DNA of 64,000 nucleotides. It comes from an uncultured Pseudomonadales bacterium. GTDB lineage: Bacteria; Pseudomonadota; Gammaproteobacteria; Pseudomonadales; Porticoccaceae. Both the position numbers and the translations under genes were made by a program. The stretch covers positions 62,001 to 126,000 of the forward strand of contig CALSRZ010000002.1 in the NCBI GenBank assembly GCA_943788895.1. The letters are read 5' to 3'. The notes beneath the pieces are model-generated. The model saw nothing but the letters and a program-made list of their open reading frames with translations. It was not told the DNA's origin and made no database searches. Positions 30,480-38,377 of this stretch are shown here, one piece after another; the stretch's first letter is position 1, and every line of letters starts with the position of its first letter.

Positions 30480-31245
30480 TCGTGAAAAATGGATTGCCTT
30501 TGAAACAATCGTGCGCCGTGAGATCCACCGCTTTTTGCGTATCTGGCCGCAGACATTGTTGCCGCCGGTTATCACTATCGTGCTCTATTTTGTAATTTTT
30601 GGCACCTTGATCGGCTCGCGAATTGGCGAGATGTCCGGGCTGCCTTATATCCAATTTGTCGCCCCGGGTCTGATCATGATGTCGGTGATCACCAACTCCT
30701 ATTCCAATGTAGTGTCGTCGTTCTTTGGCTCCAAATTCCAGCGCAATATTGAAGAGCTACTGGTCTCGCCCACGCCCAATTGGATAATCCTGCTTGGCTT
30801 TGTAGTAGGGGGCATGTGTCGCGGTCTGGGTGTTGGTCTTATAGTCACAGTGCTATCACTCTATTTTGCTGACTTTAGTATTCACAGCCTGCCGGTTACC
30901 GTTGGTATTGTGCTGATGACCTCGCTGATGTTTTCACTGGCTGGTCTAATTAATGCGGTATTTGCCCGTAACTTTGATGATATCTCGATTATCCCCACTT
31001 TTGTTTTAACCCCCTTGACCTATCTGGGTGGGGTGTTTTATTCCATCGAACTGCTGGGTGATTTCTGGAGTAAAGTCTCAATGATCAATCCGGTACTCTA
31101 TATGGTTAATGCCTTCCGTTACGGTATTGCTGGGATTAGCGACATTCCTGTCTACTGGGCGTTTGGCATGGTTGGAATGTTCTCAGTAGTGCTGTTTTTT
31201 GTTGCTCTTAATCTGCTTGAGAAAGGTTCGAGGTTGCGCAGCTAA
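30472..31245 (+). CDS. ABC-2 type transporter permease (YadH-like)
   Basis: Six-helix permease partner of the preceding ATPase. ATG 30472 (MTNREKWIAFETIVRREI) follows AGGAGATAAAA, so I prefer it to a longer in-frame start at 30436. Family motifs are EELLVSPTPNWIILLGFVVG and PLTYLGGVFYSIELL. The last base of its stop is the first base of queF, so the ABC pair and queF are expressed together. Confidence 0.92.
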   Translation: MTNREKWIAFETIVRREIHRFLRIWPQTLLPPVITIVLYFVIFGTLIGSRIGEMSGLPYIQFVAPGLIMMSVITNSYSNVVSSFFGSKFQRNIEELLVSPTPNWIILLGFVVGGMCRGLGVGLIVTVLSLYFADFSIHSLPVTVGIVLMTSLMFSLAGLINAVFARNFDDISIIPTFVLTPLTYLGGVFYSIELLGDFWSKVSMINPVLYMVNAFRYGIAGISDIPVYWAFGMVGMFSVVLFFVALNLLEKGSRLRS

Positions 31246-32063
31246 TGGCCGATTATTCCGATACAGAACTGGGTCGTGAAACCAGTTACAGCGATCAGTA
31301 CGATGCTTCGCTGTTAGATCCAATTCCGCGTACCAAAGCCCGTGAAGAGTCGACCGATGCAGCAGCTTTTATCGGTGTGGATTTGTGGACGGCCTTTGAA
31401 ATATCCTGGCTAAATAATGATGGTCTGCCCCAGGTGGCCATAGGTGAATTTATTTTCCCCTGCACCAGTAATGCGATTATTGAATCCAAGTCATTTAAGT
31501 TATATCTAAACTCATTTAACCAGAGTCACTTTCCATCAATGGAAGCACTGAGCGAGATAATGCGCGCTGATCTATCCGCAGCCTCTGGCTCCACTGTCGA
31601 TGTTATCCTCTATCAGATAGGTGAATACAATGGCTTTAAGCCGATCTCAGAGCCAGATGCTATCTGCCTGGATCAGCGGCCAGTGGCCACAGATACCTAT
31701 GAGCCTGATGCGAGTTTTTTGCAGCTTGGCAATCAGGTTGAAGCCGACGAAACCCTCTGTTCACATCTGTTGCGAACCAACTGTCCGGTAACCGACCAGC
31801 CGGATTGGGCCTCGGTATATATAACCTACAAAGGTGCGCAGATTGATCGCGATGGGCTGCTTAAATACCTGGTTTCATTTCGCCAGCATCAGGATTTTCA
31901 CGAGCAGTGTGTGGAGAAAATATTCAGCGATATTATGGCCCGCTGCCAACCATCCGAGTTAAGTGTCTATGCGCGTTATATGCGTCGTGGTGGCTTGGAT
32001 ATTAATCCCTATCGCAGCACGGTGTATAAGATGCCCCCGGCTTATCGGCAGGTGAGGCAGTAG
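31245..32063 (+). CDS. queF: NADPH-dependent 7-cyano-7-deazaguanine reductase
   Basis: Reduces preQ0 to preQ1 in queuosine biosynthesis. This is the long (about 270-residue, tandem-fold) form. The nucleophile lies in RTNCPVTDQPDWASV, and the QueF motif IIESKSFKLYLNS is present near residues 85-97. Start ATG overlaps the upstream permease stop by one base. Ends 4 bases before a convergent cyclase gene. Confidence 0.95.
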   Translation: MADYSDTELGRETSYSDQYDASLLDPIPRTKAREESTDAAAFIGVDLWTAFEISWLNNDGLPQVAIGEFIFPCTSNAIIESKSFKLYLNSFNQSHFPSMEALSEIMRADLSAASGSTVDVILYQIGEYNGFKPISEPDAICLDQRPVATDTYEPDASFLQLGNQVEADETLCSHLLRTNCPVTDQPDWASVYITYKGAQIDRDGLLKYLVSFRQHQDFHEQCVEKIFSDIMARCQPSELSVYARYMRRGGLDINPYRSTVYKMPPAYRQVRQ

Positions 32064-32067
32064 AAGA

Positions 32068-33339
32068 TCAGACCACAGCCTTCCGTTTCTTAGGTTGGCT
32101 GCTGGCAAGATTTTTATGCAGATCAATAACACTAAAAACATTGATCGGCTCAGCAAAGCCCTTAACCAAAATCTGCCCCTTATCTGTGCATTTCACTGCA
32201 TCCTTAATCAGATCATAGGTATCTTTAGAGACCAAAATCTCATGGCTCTGAGCCGATGATTCAAGGCGGCTGGCAAGGTTAACCGCACGTCCGAGCAGCG
32301 TATAGTCCAAACGATTTTCCGTGCCAAAATTGCCCACCTTGCAGACGCCACTATTGATCCCCATGCGCAGAGCCGGAGGGTTTGCTATACCCTCAACTGC
32401 CCAGCGTGCCTGCAGCTCCTTCATAGATTTTTTCATCGCCAGAGCCATAGAGACACAGCTAATGGCATCGGAGCGTACCCCGCGGCTCTCAGGGTCGCCA
32501 AAAAACACCATAATCGAATCGCCAATGACCTTGTCTACCGTGCCGCCAAAACGAAAGGCAATCTCTGACATCTCGGTTAGATAGGTATTGAGTAATGCAG
32601 TCAGTTGTTCGGGATCGAGATTTTCTGCCAATTTGGTAAAGCCTTCCATATCGGAGAAAAACACTGTCAGAGTTTTTTCCTGAGTCCCAGCCTTAACATC
32701 CTTGCCGGTAAGAATAGCTTTGCGCAGGGCAGGGGAGAGATATTTGGATAAATGAAATGTACGCAATGTCAGCCAGTCATTCTGGCGCATAACGGATTCA
32801 TGCTGAGCGGCCAATAAAAAGTGTGTATGCCGAGCCATATTGGTATTAAGCAGGCAGTAGGCAAAAGAGATAACCAGGATCATCAGCTGTATACCGGCAG
32901 ATGGATCAATAGTAATAGGTAGTAACCAGTAACCGAGCAGCGCACCTGACAATATTCCGGTTATATCCAGCGGTGCTGTGAGCTTCATAGAGCCGACAAC
33001 GGTAATCAAGAAGGTTACGCCAAGAGCCAGCGTTATCAATGGATCAAAGCCAGTCAGTGCCATTAGGGTTCCGGCAATTAAGCCATCGCTAAACTCCATG
33101 CAGATCGACAATGCCTGTTTTTTACTTTTGGAAATAAGCCGACTTTTAGTGAGATACCCGCTCGTTAAATAGCTGCCAAATTGATAGATAAACAGGAATG
33201 GGATAACCGTCAGCAGCCCCCAGTGATAGTCGAGGTCCTGCCAGGCGCCAAGCAAAATGGTCGCACCACAAATACACAGGGCTAAGCGGTATAGCTCCTG
33301 CAGCTTTGGCGACGGGTATATAAACTCTTTCCATGTCAT
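32068..33339 (-). CDS. membrane-anchored class III adenylate/guanylate cyclase
   Basis: 423 residues. The N-terminal half has several hydrophobic helices (about residues 15-175). The C-terminal half is a class III nucleotidyl cyclase domain: VFFSDMEGFTKLAENL with the metal aspartate, GGTVDKVIGDSIMVFFGDPE with the second, and LLGRAVNLASRLE with transition-state residues. It should make cAMP or cGMP at the inner membrane in response to an unknown signal. The N-terminus resembles MASE-type sensor modules, but I cannot name the subtype. Confidence 0.88.
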   Translation of the reverse strand: MTWKEFIYPSPKLQELYRLALCICGATILLGAWQDLDYHWGLLTVIPFLFIYQFGSYLTSGYLTKSRLISKSKKQALSICMEFSDGLIAGTLMALTGFDPLITLALGVTFLITVVGSMKLTAPLDITGILSGALLGYWLLPITIDPSAGIQLMILVISFAYCLLNTNMARHTHFLLAAQHESVMRQNDWLTLRTFHLSKYLSPALRKAILTGKDVKAGTQEKTLTVFFSDMEGFTKLAENLDPEQLTALLNTYLTEMSEIAFRFGGTVDKVIGDSIMVFFGDPESRGVRSDAISCVSMALAMKKSMKELQARWAVEGIANPPALRMGINSGVCKVGNFGTENRLDYTLLGRAVNLASRLESSAQSHEILVSKDTYDLIKDAVKCTDKGQILVKGFAEPINVFSVIDLHKNLASSQPKKRKAVV

Positions 33340-33401
33340 AAAACTTAGTTTAGCACCGGTATTCCCGCCCCACCGGATATTATCTGCCAGGCCCTTTCCA
33401 A

Positions 33402-33430
33402 TTGCTTTTGAGCGATGGTTTGTGTAAAGT
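33402..33430 (+). promoter_or_regulatory. candidate promoter for tRNA-Ser
   Basis: TTGCTT (33402-33407), 17 bases, TAAAGT (33425-33430), followed by a GC-containing segment. A transcript from here would carry the first tRNA fragment and its hairpins before the intact tRNA at 33684. Confidence 0.4.
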
Positions 33431-33477
33431 TCACGCCCTTCAAAAAGGCTGATTACTCAGCTATTTTGGAGATCAAA

Positions 33478-33632
33478 GCACGCCGTGCTCCTGACTAGTT
33501 AATAGAACAGAAAACGGCAGCAGTTTATGGAGAGGTGTCCGAGTGGCTGACAAAACACATTGTGTTTTGGTCGCACGGAGGGCGGTCTCGAAGAGACAAG
33601 AGATATGGCTCTGCCATAGCTCGCAACAACGA
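33478..33632 (+). repeat. 155-bp unit with truncated tRNA-Ser 5' end and multi-hairpin element
   Basis: Bases 33478-33550 are a near copy of 33633-33705, the leader plus first 22 bases of the real tRNA-Ser (GGAGAGGTGTCCGAGTGGCT...). In the left copy the tRNA breaks off in the D arm at 33550. A hairpin-rich insert follows: CAAAACACA/TGTGTTTTG (33551-33569), the linker GCACGGAGGGCG, GTCTC-GAA-GAGAC (33585-33597), TATGGC-TCT-GCCATA (33604-33618) and GAGCACG/CGTGCTC (33631-33645). The insert's architecture matches the element at 33814-33948. Confidence 0.8.
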
Positions 33633-33683
33633 GCACGTCGTGCTCCTGACTAGTTAATAGAACAGAAAACGGCAACAGGTTAT

Positions 33684-33774
33684 GGAGAGGTGTCCGAGTG
33701 GCTGAAGGAGCACGCCTGGAAAGTGTGTAAGCGTTTATAGCGTTTCGAGGGTTCGAATCCCTCTCTCTCCGCCA
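33684..33774 (+). tRNA. tRNA-Ser (anticodon GGA)
   Basis: 91-base class II tRNA with a long variable arm. The acceptor stem GGAGAGG pairs with TCTCTCC (one G-U). D arm GTCCGAGTGGC, anticodon loop CTGGAAA with GGA (reads UCC/UCU), T arm GAGGGTTCGAATCCCTC, discriminator G, and CCA encoded in the DNA at 33772-33774. Confidence 0.96.
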
Positions 33775-33780
33775 AAATCA

Positions 33781-33814
33781 ATCCCCCGCATCGTAGATGC
33801 GGGGGATTTTTTTT
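33781..33814 (+). terminator. intrinsic terminator of tRNA-Ser
   Basis: Perfect 12-bp stem (ATCCCCCGCATC / GATGCGGGGGAT, loop GTA) followed by eight Ts, six bases after the encoded CCA. Confidence 0.93.
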
Positions 33815-33948
33815 GGCGGAGAAAGAAGGGTGAGATCCCTAGCTGGGTTCGACAAAATGCGACAGCATTTTGGACGCACGCAGGGCGGTCCGCAGGACTG
33901 CTTATGAGCCTTCAGGCTAATAAGCATCAATCCCTTCCATCACCACCA
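33814..33948 (+). repeat. tRNA-linked multi-hairpin element with TGG...CCA inverted ends
   Basis: The left end TGGCGGAGAAAGAAGGG resembles the reverse complement of the tRNA-Ser 3' end (TGGCGGAGAGAGAGGG). The right end AATCCCTTCC...CCACCA mirrors it. Inside, after GGGTTCGA, are hairpins CAAAATGC-GACA-GCATTTTG (33853-33872), linker GCACGCAGGGCG, GTCC-GCA-GGAC (33888-33898) and GCTTATGAGCCT/AGGCTAATAAGC (33900-33925). Same order of parts as the unit at 33551-33632 and the array beside tRNA-Arg. Confidence 0.75.
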
Positions 33949-34092
33949 TCCCAACTTTTTTCGCCACTGAATAAAAAGCGTCGCAGGTGCGGTGAGCAAG
34001 AGATCCTTCGGCTTCACTCAGGATGACAAATGATGACATTGAAGGCACTCGAGATAACAAGTTTGTAGCTTAAATCTCACCATAGCCCGATA
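33949..34092. other. intergenic segment with an extragenic repeat
   Basis: No gene seen. It contains GAGATCCTTCGGCTTCACTC followed by AGGATGACA, a common form of dispersed bacterial repeat (about 34000-34028). Confidence 0.4.
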
Positions 34093-34449
34093 ATGATTCT
34101 ACAACCAAAAAATCTAATATCAGGAACCAACTTGCTCCACATACTCTTACACTTCCTAACCCCCGCACTAGTAGCCACTACCTTCTTCCGCAGCAACTGG
34201 AAGCAAGCCTACCTACTAATGCTAGCCACCCTAGCAGTAGACCTAGACCACTTGCTAGCCAATCCCATCTACGACCCAAATCGCTGCAGCATCGGCTTTC
34301 ACCCATTGCATCAGCCTGCTTTTATCATGCTATATCTAGCCCTCTGCCTATTCCCTAAAACCAGAATTATCGGCATTGGTTTAGTGCTGCATATGGCGCT
34401 GGATAGCATAGATTGCCAGATCACCAATGGACTGTGGGTTATGGGATAA
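34093..34449 (+). CDS. DUF6122 family membrane protein
   Basis: 118-residue protein with three or four hydrophobic helices and the histidine/aspartate-rich motifs LHFLTPALVATTFF, AVDLDHLLANPIYDPNRCSI, GFHPLHQPA and HMALDSIDC. This pattern is shared with DUF6122 proteins (metal-dependent-hydrolase-like membrane proteins, function unknown). The Asp/His set suggests a metal site. Leucine codons are mostly CTA and codons often end in C or A, unlike the CTG-rich neighbours, so it may have been acquired horizontally. Confidence 0.8.
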   Translation: MILQPKNLISGTNLLHILLHFLTPALVATTFFRSNWKQAYLLMLATLAVDLDHLLANPIYDPNRCSIGFHPLHQPAFIMLYLALCLFPKTRIIGIGLVLHMALDSIDCQITNGLWVMG

Positions 34450-34491
34450 ATCTGATTAGATGCGCATCAGGAAGTGCGCCAAGAGAAAGTT

Positions 34492-34845
34492 TTATTGAAC
34501 AATCTCAATACCCAGCAGCTCACTAGCATTACCCAAACCACCAGCATTAATAACATTGGTATATCCGAGACTATCCATAATTATCTTAGCCTGCCCAGAT
34601 CTGTTACCACTTCGGCAGTACAGATAAACCTGCTGATCCTTATTCACCACCAATGCCTCTATAGACTCCGCCACTAAATCCAGTTGCAGATGCTGTGCTG
34701 TGGCAAGATGCCCGGCATTCCATTCATCTAAGGTTCTAACATCAATAATCACGCTTTCGTCTCCAGTCGCCATGGCAGGGGTTGCCATAGCAGTTATAGA
34801 TATAAATATTGCTGCAAATAGTAATGCGCTGAGTTGTTGCTTCAT
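34492..34845 (-). CDS. periplasmic rhodanese-like protein
   Basis: 117 residues: a signal peptide (MKQQLSALLFAAIFISITAM, then ATPAMA) followed by a single rhodanese domain (VIIDVRTLDEWNAGHLATAQ). The active-site loop YCRSGNRS carries the catalytic cysteine. Size and export fit PspE-type thiosulfate sulfurtransferases. The physiological substrate is not predictable. Confidence 0.9.
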   Translation of the reverse strand: MKQQLSALLFAAIFISITAMATPAMATGDESVIIDVRTLDEWNAGHLATAQHLQLDLVAESIEALVVNKDQQVYLYCRSGNRSGQAKIIMDSLGYTNVINAGGLGNASELLGIEIVQ

Positions 34846-34891
34846 GGGCTTAATCCTTCATAGCAAATTGTAAAATAACTATAACCCTGCT

Positions 34892-35245
34892 TTAGAAAAT
34901 ATTCCGCACAATAACCACCGAAGACAGGCCGATCCACAGGGTATTAAAGGCGACCATTGTTGGAAGTAATTTTCGCTCAGACACCCAGATCAGCAGACCT
35001 GAGGTAAACAGCGTTACCAGGTGCAACTGCCAGATTTCTTTTTGCCAGATTAGTCCGGGCAGAATAACAGCGGCCTTTGCCAGCCAGGCTGCGGCTTCTA
35101 CTACATTGTAGTTTACCCAGTATCCGTCTTCGAACCAAAGTCGGTAGCTGCTGGCAATATTGCCATAGCCGACTCTAAAATAAACAAAGGCGGTTATGGT
35201 AAAAAAACATATTGCCGAAAGAATAATTTCCAAAAAAAACTCCAA
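34892..35245 (-). CDS. hypothetical membrane protein, 117 aa
   Basis: About four hydrophobic segments (ILSAICFFTITAFVYF, AAAWLAKAAVILPGLIW, LVTLFTSGLLIWV, FNTLWIGLSSVVIV). I do not recognise the family. It lies 46 bases upstream of the rhodanese gene on the same strand and may share its transcript. Confidence 0.65.
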   Translation of the reverse strand: MEFFLEIILSAICFFTITAFVYFRVGYGNIASSYRLWFEDGYWVNYNVVEAAAWLAKAAVILPGLIWQKEIWQLHLVTLFTSGLLIWVSERKLLPTMVAFNTLWIGLSSVVIVRNIF

Positions 35246-35503
35246 TACAAGATTTTATACCCAAGAAAGCTTACGTTACCGGAAGTGGACTAGATTAACT
35301 ATCTATTTAGACTGCTATATCAGTGACAAAACCAATCTTTAAGGTTTTTATATTCGTAGGCATGGTGGTACTATCAGGGATGTTTAGCACATAATTATTA
35401 CAATAAAAATAAACGCCTATAGAAGCGATTACACCTTATTTCTATCTCGACGCCTTCAGGTTGCTGTTGGCTAAAAACTCTGTCAGGTGTAACTGGATAA
35501 AAA

Positions 35504-36298
35504 ATGAATCAGTCTCTATCACATACTGTTGATAACGCGCTGCGTGAATTTGATACTCACGCATTGAAGGATATCGGTACGTTAAAATTGATGGATCGGG
35601 TTGATAGCAAGTTTGTTATTCCTGCGGAACTGCTGCCATTTCTACTACAGGAATCCCGACGTCAATATTCTCTGCTGAGTATTGATGGTGTCGTGCGCAG
35701 CGATTACTCAAATGTATATTTTGATACCGATGGGTTTAATTATTACCTTATGCACCACAACGGTAAGTTAAATCGCGTCAAGGTTCGCCACCGCCACTAT
35801 GTGGATACCGCGACTGCCTTTATAGAATTGAAATTCAAAAATAATAAGGGGCGAACCCTGAAGACGCGTATTCAGGCGAATCTGGATGCAGATATAGCTA
35901 TAGCCGAGCATAGAGACTTTCTCGCGGTTCATGGAATTTCTCAGGACCGTCAATTGCAGCCCAGCCAGATCAGTGCTTACCAGCGAATATGTCTCGCTAA
36001 CCAGAGTCTCGGAGAGCGCATCACCATAGATACCAACCCGAGTTTTACCGCGCCGGATTCTGGCTCAAAAGTGATTCTGGATGATGCGATTATTGTTGAG
36101 ATAAAACAGCGCCGTATCGATCGGCAATCGCCTTTTTACCGTCTTGTTCGTTCACTCGGACTACGACCGCAATCTTTTAGTAAATACTGTGTCGGTGTTT
36201 CCCTGACGATGCAGGATAGAATTAAAACCAATCGCTTTCAGCGCGATATTAGAAAAGTTGCCAAATTCAGCAACGTATTGAGGACTATTTCGGCATGA
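35504..36298 (+). CDS. VTC-domain polyphosphate polymerase
   Basis: 264-residue cytosolic protein of the VTC/CYTH-like superfamily; characterised bacterial and yeast members make polyphosphate from nucleoside triphosphate. Basic tunnel motifs are visible: LMDRVDSKFVIP near residue 30, LNRVKVRHRHY, TAFIELKFKNNKGR and ILDDAIIVEIKQRRIDR, with QSFSKYCVGVSL near the end. The next gene's ATG overlaps this stop by four bases. Together with DUF4956 and a phosphate-porin homologue it forms a likely phosphate/polyphosphate operon. Confidence 0.88.
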   Translation: MNQSLSHTVDNALREFDTHALKDIGTLKLMDRVDSKFVIPAELLPFLLQESRRQYSLLSIDGVVRSDYSNVYFDTDGFNYYLMHHNGKLNRVKVRHRHYVDTATAFIELKFKNNKGRTLKTRIQANLDADIAIAEHRDFLAVHGISQDRQLQPSQISAYQRICLANQSLGERITIDTNPSFTAPDSGSKVILDDAIIVEIKQRRIDRQSPFYRLVRSLGLRPQSFSKYCVGVSLTMQDRIKTNRFQRDIRKVAKFSNVLRTISA

Positions 36299-36960
36299 CC
36301 ACAAGTTTGTTTAATGTTCATTTTTTATCACTTCTCCTGATTAACCTGTTTTCGGTGCTGGTTTTGATGCGTGGTATTTATTACCGCTATTCGAGCAATC
36401 GTGACTCGCTGCTCGGGCTGACAATGTTTGGTGTCGGCGTGTTTTTGGTCGTCCATCTACTTCATGATATTGAAATGTCCATGGGCTTTGCCTTTGGTTT
36501 GTTTGCGGTATTTTCCATGTTGCGTTACCGCACCGAGTCGATCTCGATTCGCGATATGACCTATCTGTTTTTAGTCATTGTTATCGCGTTGATAACCGCG
36601 GTTGTTCCTGCTTCAGCGCTGGAAATTCTGTTTATTAATATGTCGGTTTGTCTGTTGGCCCGATTGGCAGAGACCCAGCTACTGGCACCGCGAACCCATG
36701 ATAAGCCGGTGGTCTATGAAAATATTGAAAATATAAAACCTGAGAATCACCAGCGCCTGATTGAAGATCTGGTGGAGCGCACGGGTCTGGATGTCTACAG
36801 ATTTGAGATAGAGCATATCGACTTCCTTAAAGATACTGCGCATCTTCGGGTTTTTTATCATGAGAATGCGGTTAAAGAGAATGCAGTTGCTAAGAGCGTC
36901 ACACTATCCAGTTTGGATTCGGCAGATTCTCCGACACAGCAGATAAAAAAAGAGGGGTAA
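36295..36960 (+). CDS. DUF4956 membrane protein
   Basis: 221 residues with an N-terminal membrane part of about four helices (LLLINLFSVLVLMRGIYY, GFAFGLFAVFSMLRYRTE, YLFLVIVIALITAVVPA) and a soluble C-terminal ferredoxin-fold-like region. DUF4956 proteins are repeatedly found next to VTC-type polyphosphate polymerases. By context it could anchor the polymerase or move polyphosphate across the inner membrane; that is inference. The frame overlaps the polymerase gene by four bases. Confidence 0.88.
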   Translation: MTTSLFNVHFLSLLLINLFSVLVLMRGIYYRYSSNRDSLLGLTMFGVGVFLVVHLLHDIEMSMGFAFGLFAVFSMLRYRTESISIRDMTYLFLVIVIALITAVVPASALEILFINMSVCLLARLAETQLLAPRTHDKPVVYENIENIKPENHQRLIEDLVERTGLDVYRFEIEHIDFLKDTAHLRVFYHENAVKENAVAKSVTLSSLDSADSPTQQIKKEG

Positions 36961-36963
36961 GAG

Positions 36964-38112
36964 ATGAAAAATATTGGTAAGTACTCTGTACTTTTAACAG
37001 CACTCTTTAGTGCAGGCCAGGCTTTCGCTGAAATCGATAATATTGAATACGGTGGCAGTGTTTTCTTCGACGTTGATTCCTTCGATGGGGCCTACAATGC
37101 GCAGGGTGCAGAGACTGTCGAGAGTGCTGATGTTGAACGAGACACTGTCTCTGAGTTACGCCGTGCCCAGCTCTATCTCAAGCTTGATCTAGCTGAGAAT
37201 TGGTCGTCTAAGCTGCAGTTAGGCTACAGCGAGAAAAGCAGTGAGGCTAAAGTTAAGGATGCTTATGTTCGCTACAAGGGATGGGATTTTGCCGATATTA
37301 CTATTGGTCAGGATAAAGAGCCTTTTAGTCTGGGTCTAATGACCTCGCTAAAAAACAGTAACGCTATTGAAAGAAATATCGCCAGTCAGGCATTTAGATT
37401 GGGACGCAATCTGGGTATTAATTTGGCTGCAGCCAAAAAGGATTATTCCTGGACTATTGGGCTCTATGAAGTGGGTGAGTACGGCAGTGATACCACTCAG
37501 GGCGGTGGTGGCAAGCTGGCGGTAACTGGTCGCTTTTCCCTAACGCCTATCAATACTAAAAGCCAGGTGCTCCACCTTGGTACCTCTTTCTCTCTACGTG
37601 ATTTGGATGGTGCTGAATTCGAAGTCGAGAGCAATGCTGAAGTTCATGGTTCAGTGGATGTCCTTGATACGCGAAACTTTCAGGCCGATTCTCTCAATCA
37701 GTATGCCTTGGAGTCCGCGTGGATCAAGGATCGTTTAGCCCTAGTTGGCGAGGCTTACTATCAGGATGTCGACGGAACGGTTGATAGTGATAGTGCTCTA
37801 TACACAGGCTATTACCTTGAGGGCAGCTACTTTCTGACTAATGATTCACTGCGCTATAAGAAAGGGCGCTTTGCCGCTGTTAAACCGAGTGCCGATTCAG
37901 GTGCCTGGCAGTTGGTGCTAAGACACAGCTACCTGGATGCAGAGGATAATCTGGATGGGATGGAAGTAACCAATTCAATGCTCGGTATTAATTACTATCG
38001 AAAAGCGATTAAGTTGATGGTTAATTTTACCCGCACAGAATTGGCTGGTTATGATGTTGAGGAGCTGGACAGTGGCGATTCGATTTCTTTCCGTGCCCAA
38101 TACCGTTTCTAA
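36964..38112 (+). CDS. OprO/OprP-family phosphate-selective porin
   Basis: Outer-membrane beta-barrel, 382 residues. It has a signal peptide (MKNIGKYSVLLTALFSAGQA ending FAEID), barrel strands such as LRRAQLYLKLDLAENWSSKL, and a C-terminal aromatic residue (RAQYRF). The pattern SFGLG/DITIGQDKEPFSLG is typical of phosphate/pyrophosphate porins. It starts 4 bases after DUF4956, so it would supply phosphate or pyrophosphate to the same system. Confidence 0.85.
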   Translation: MKNIGKYSVLLTALFSAGQAFAEIDNIEYGGSVFFDVDSFDGAYNAQGAETVESADVERDTVSELRRAQLYLKLDLAENWSSKLQLGYSEKSSEAKVKDAYVRYKGWDFADITIGQDKEPFSLGLMTSLKNSNAIERNIASQAFRLGRNLGINLAAAKKDYSWTIGLYEVGEYGSDTTQGGGGKLAVTGRFSLTPINTKSQVLHLGTSFSLRDLDGAEFEVESNAEVHGSVDVLDTRNFQADSLNQYALESAWIKDRLALVGEAYYQDVDGTVDSDSALYTGYYLEGSYFLTNDSLRYKKGRFAAVKPSADSGAWQLVLRHSYLDAEDNLDGMEVTNSMLGINYYRKAIKLMVNFTRTELAGYDVEELDSGDSISFRAQYRF

Positions 38113-38151
38113 TAGCGTACAATTGCGCCTCGTAAAACAGGCGCATAGACA

Positions 38152-38328
38152 ATGAAAAAAATCCTCGCAATTATCCTTTTAAGCATATCCCAGTCTGGCT
38201 GCCTGATTGCCGCCGCTGTCGACGGTGTCACCGATGTTGCCATTGCAGTGGTCACGGCCCCGGTTAAGGTCGGAGCTGCAGTCGTCGATGCTGCTATTGG
38301 CGATGATGAGGACGAAGAAGAAAATTAA
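38152..38328 (+). CDS. small lipoprotein, 58 aa (NF038104-like)
   Basis: MKKILAIILLSISQSGC is a lipoprotein signal with the modified cysteine at 17. A short Ala/Val-rich stretch (VDGVTDVAIAVVTAPVKVGA) follows, then an acidic tail DDEDEEEN. The shape fits the NF038104 family of tiny lipoproteins (from memory). It lies 39 bases after the porin and may belong to the same transcript. Function unknown. Confidence 0.75.
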   Translation: MKKILAIILLSISQSGCLIAAAVDGVTDVAIAVVTAPVKVGAAVVDAAIGDDEDEEEN

Positions 38329-38377
38329 TTTGCTTCAGTGTTTATGTTTTAAGCTTCTATAGAGACTTATTATTAGG

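Noticed and set aside
33551..33948. Integron attC sites
   Set aside because: No integrase or cassette genes, and the required R and L box sequences are not seen.
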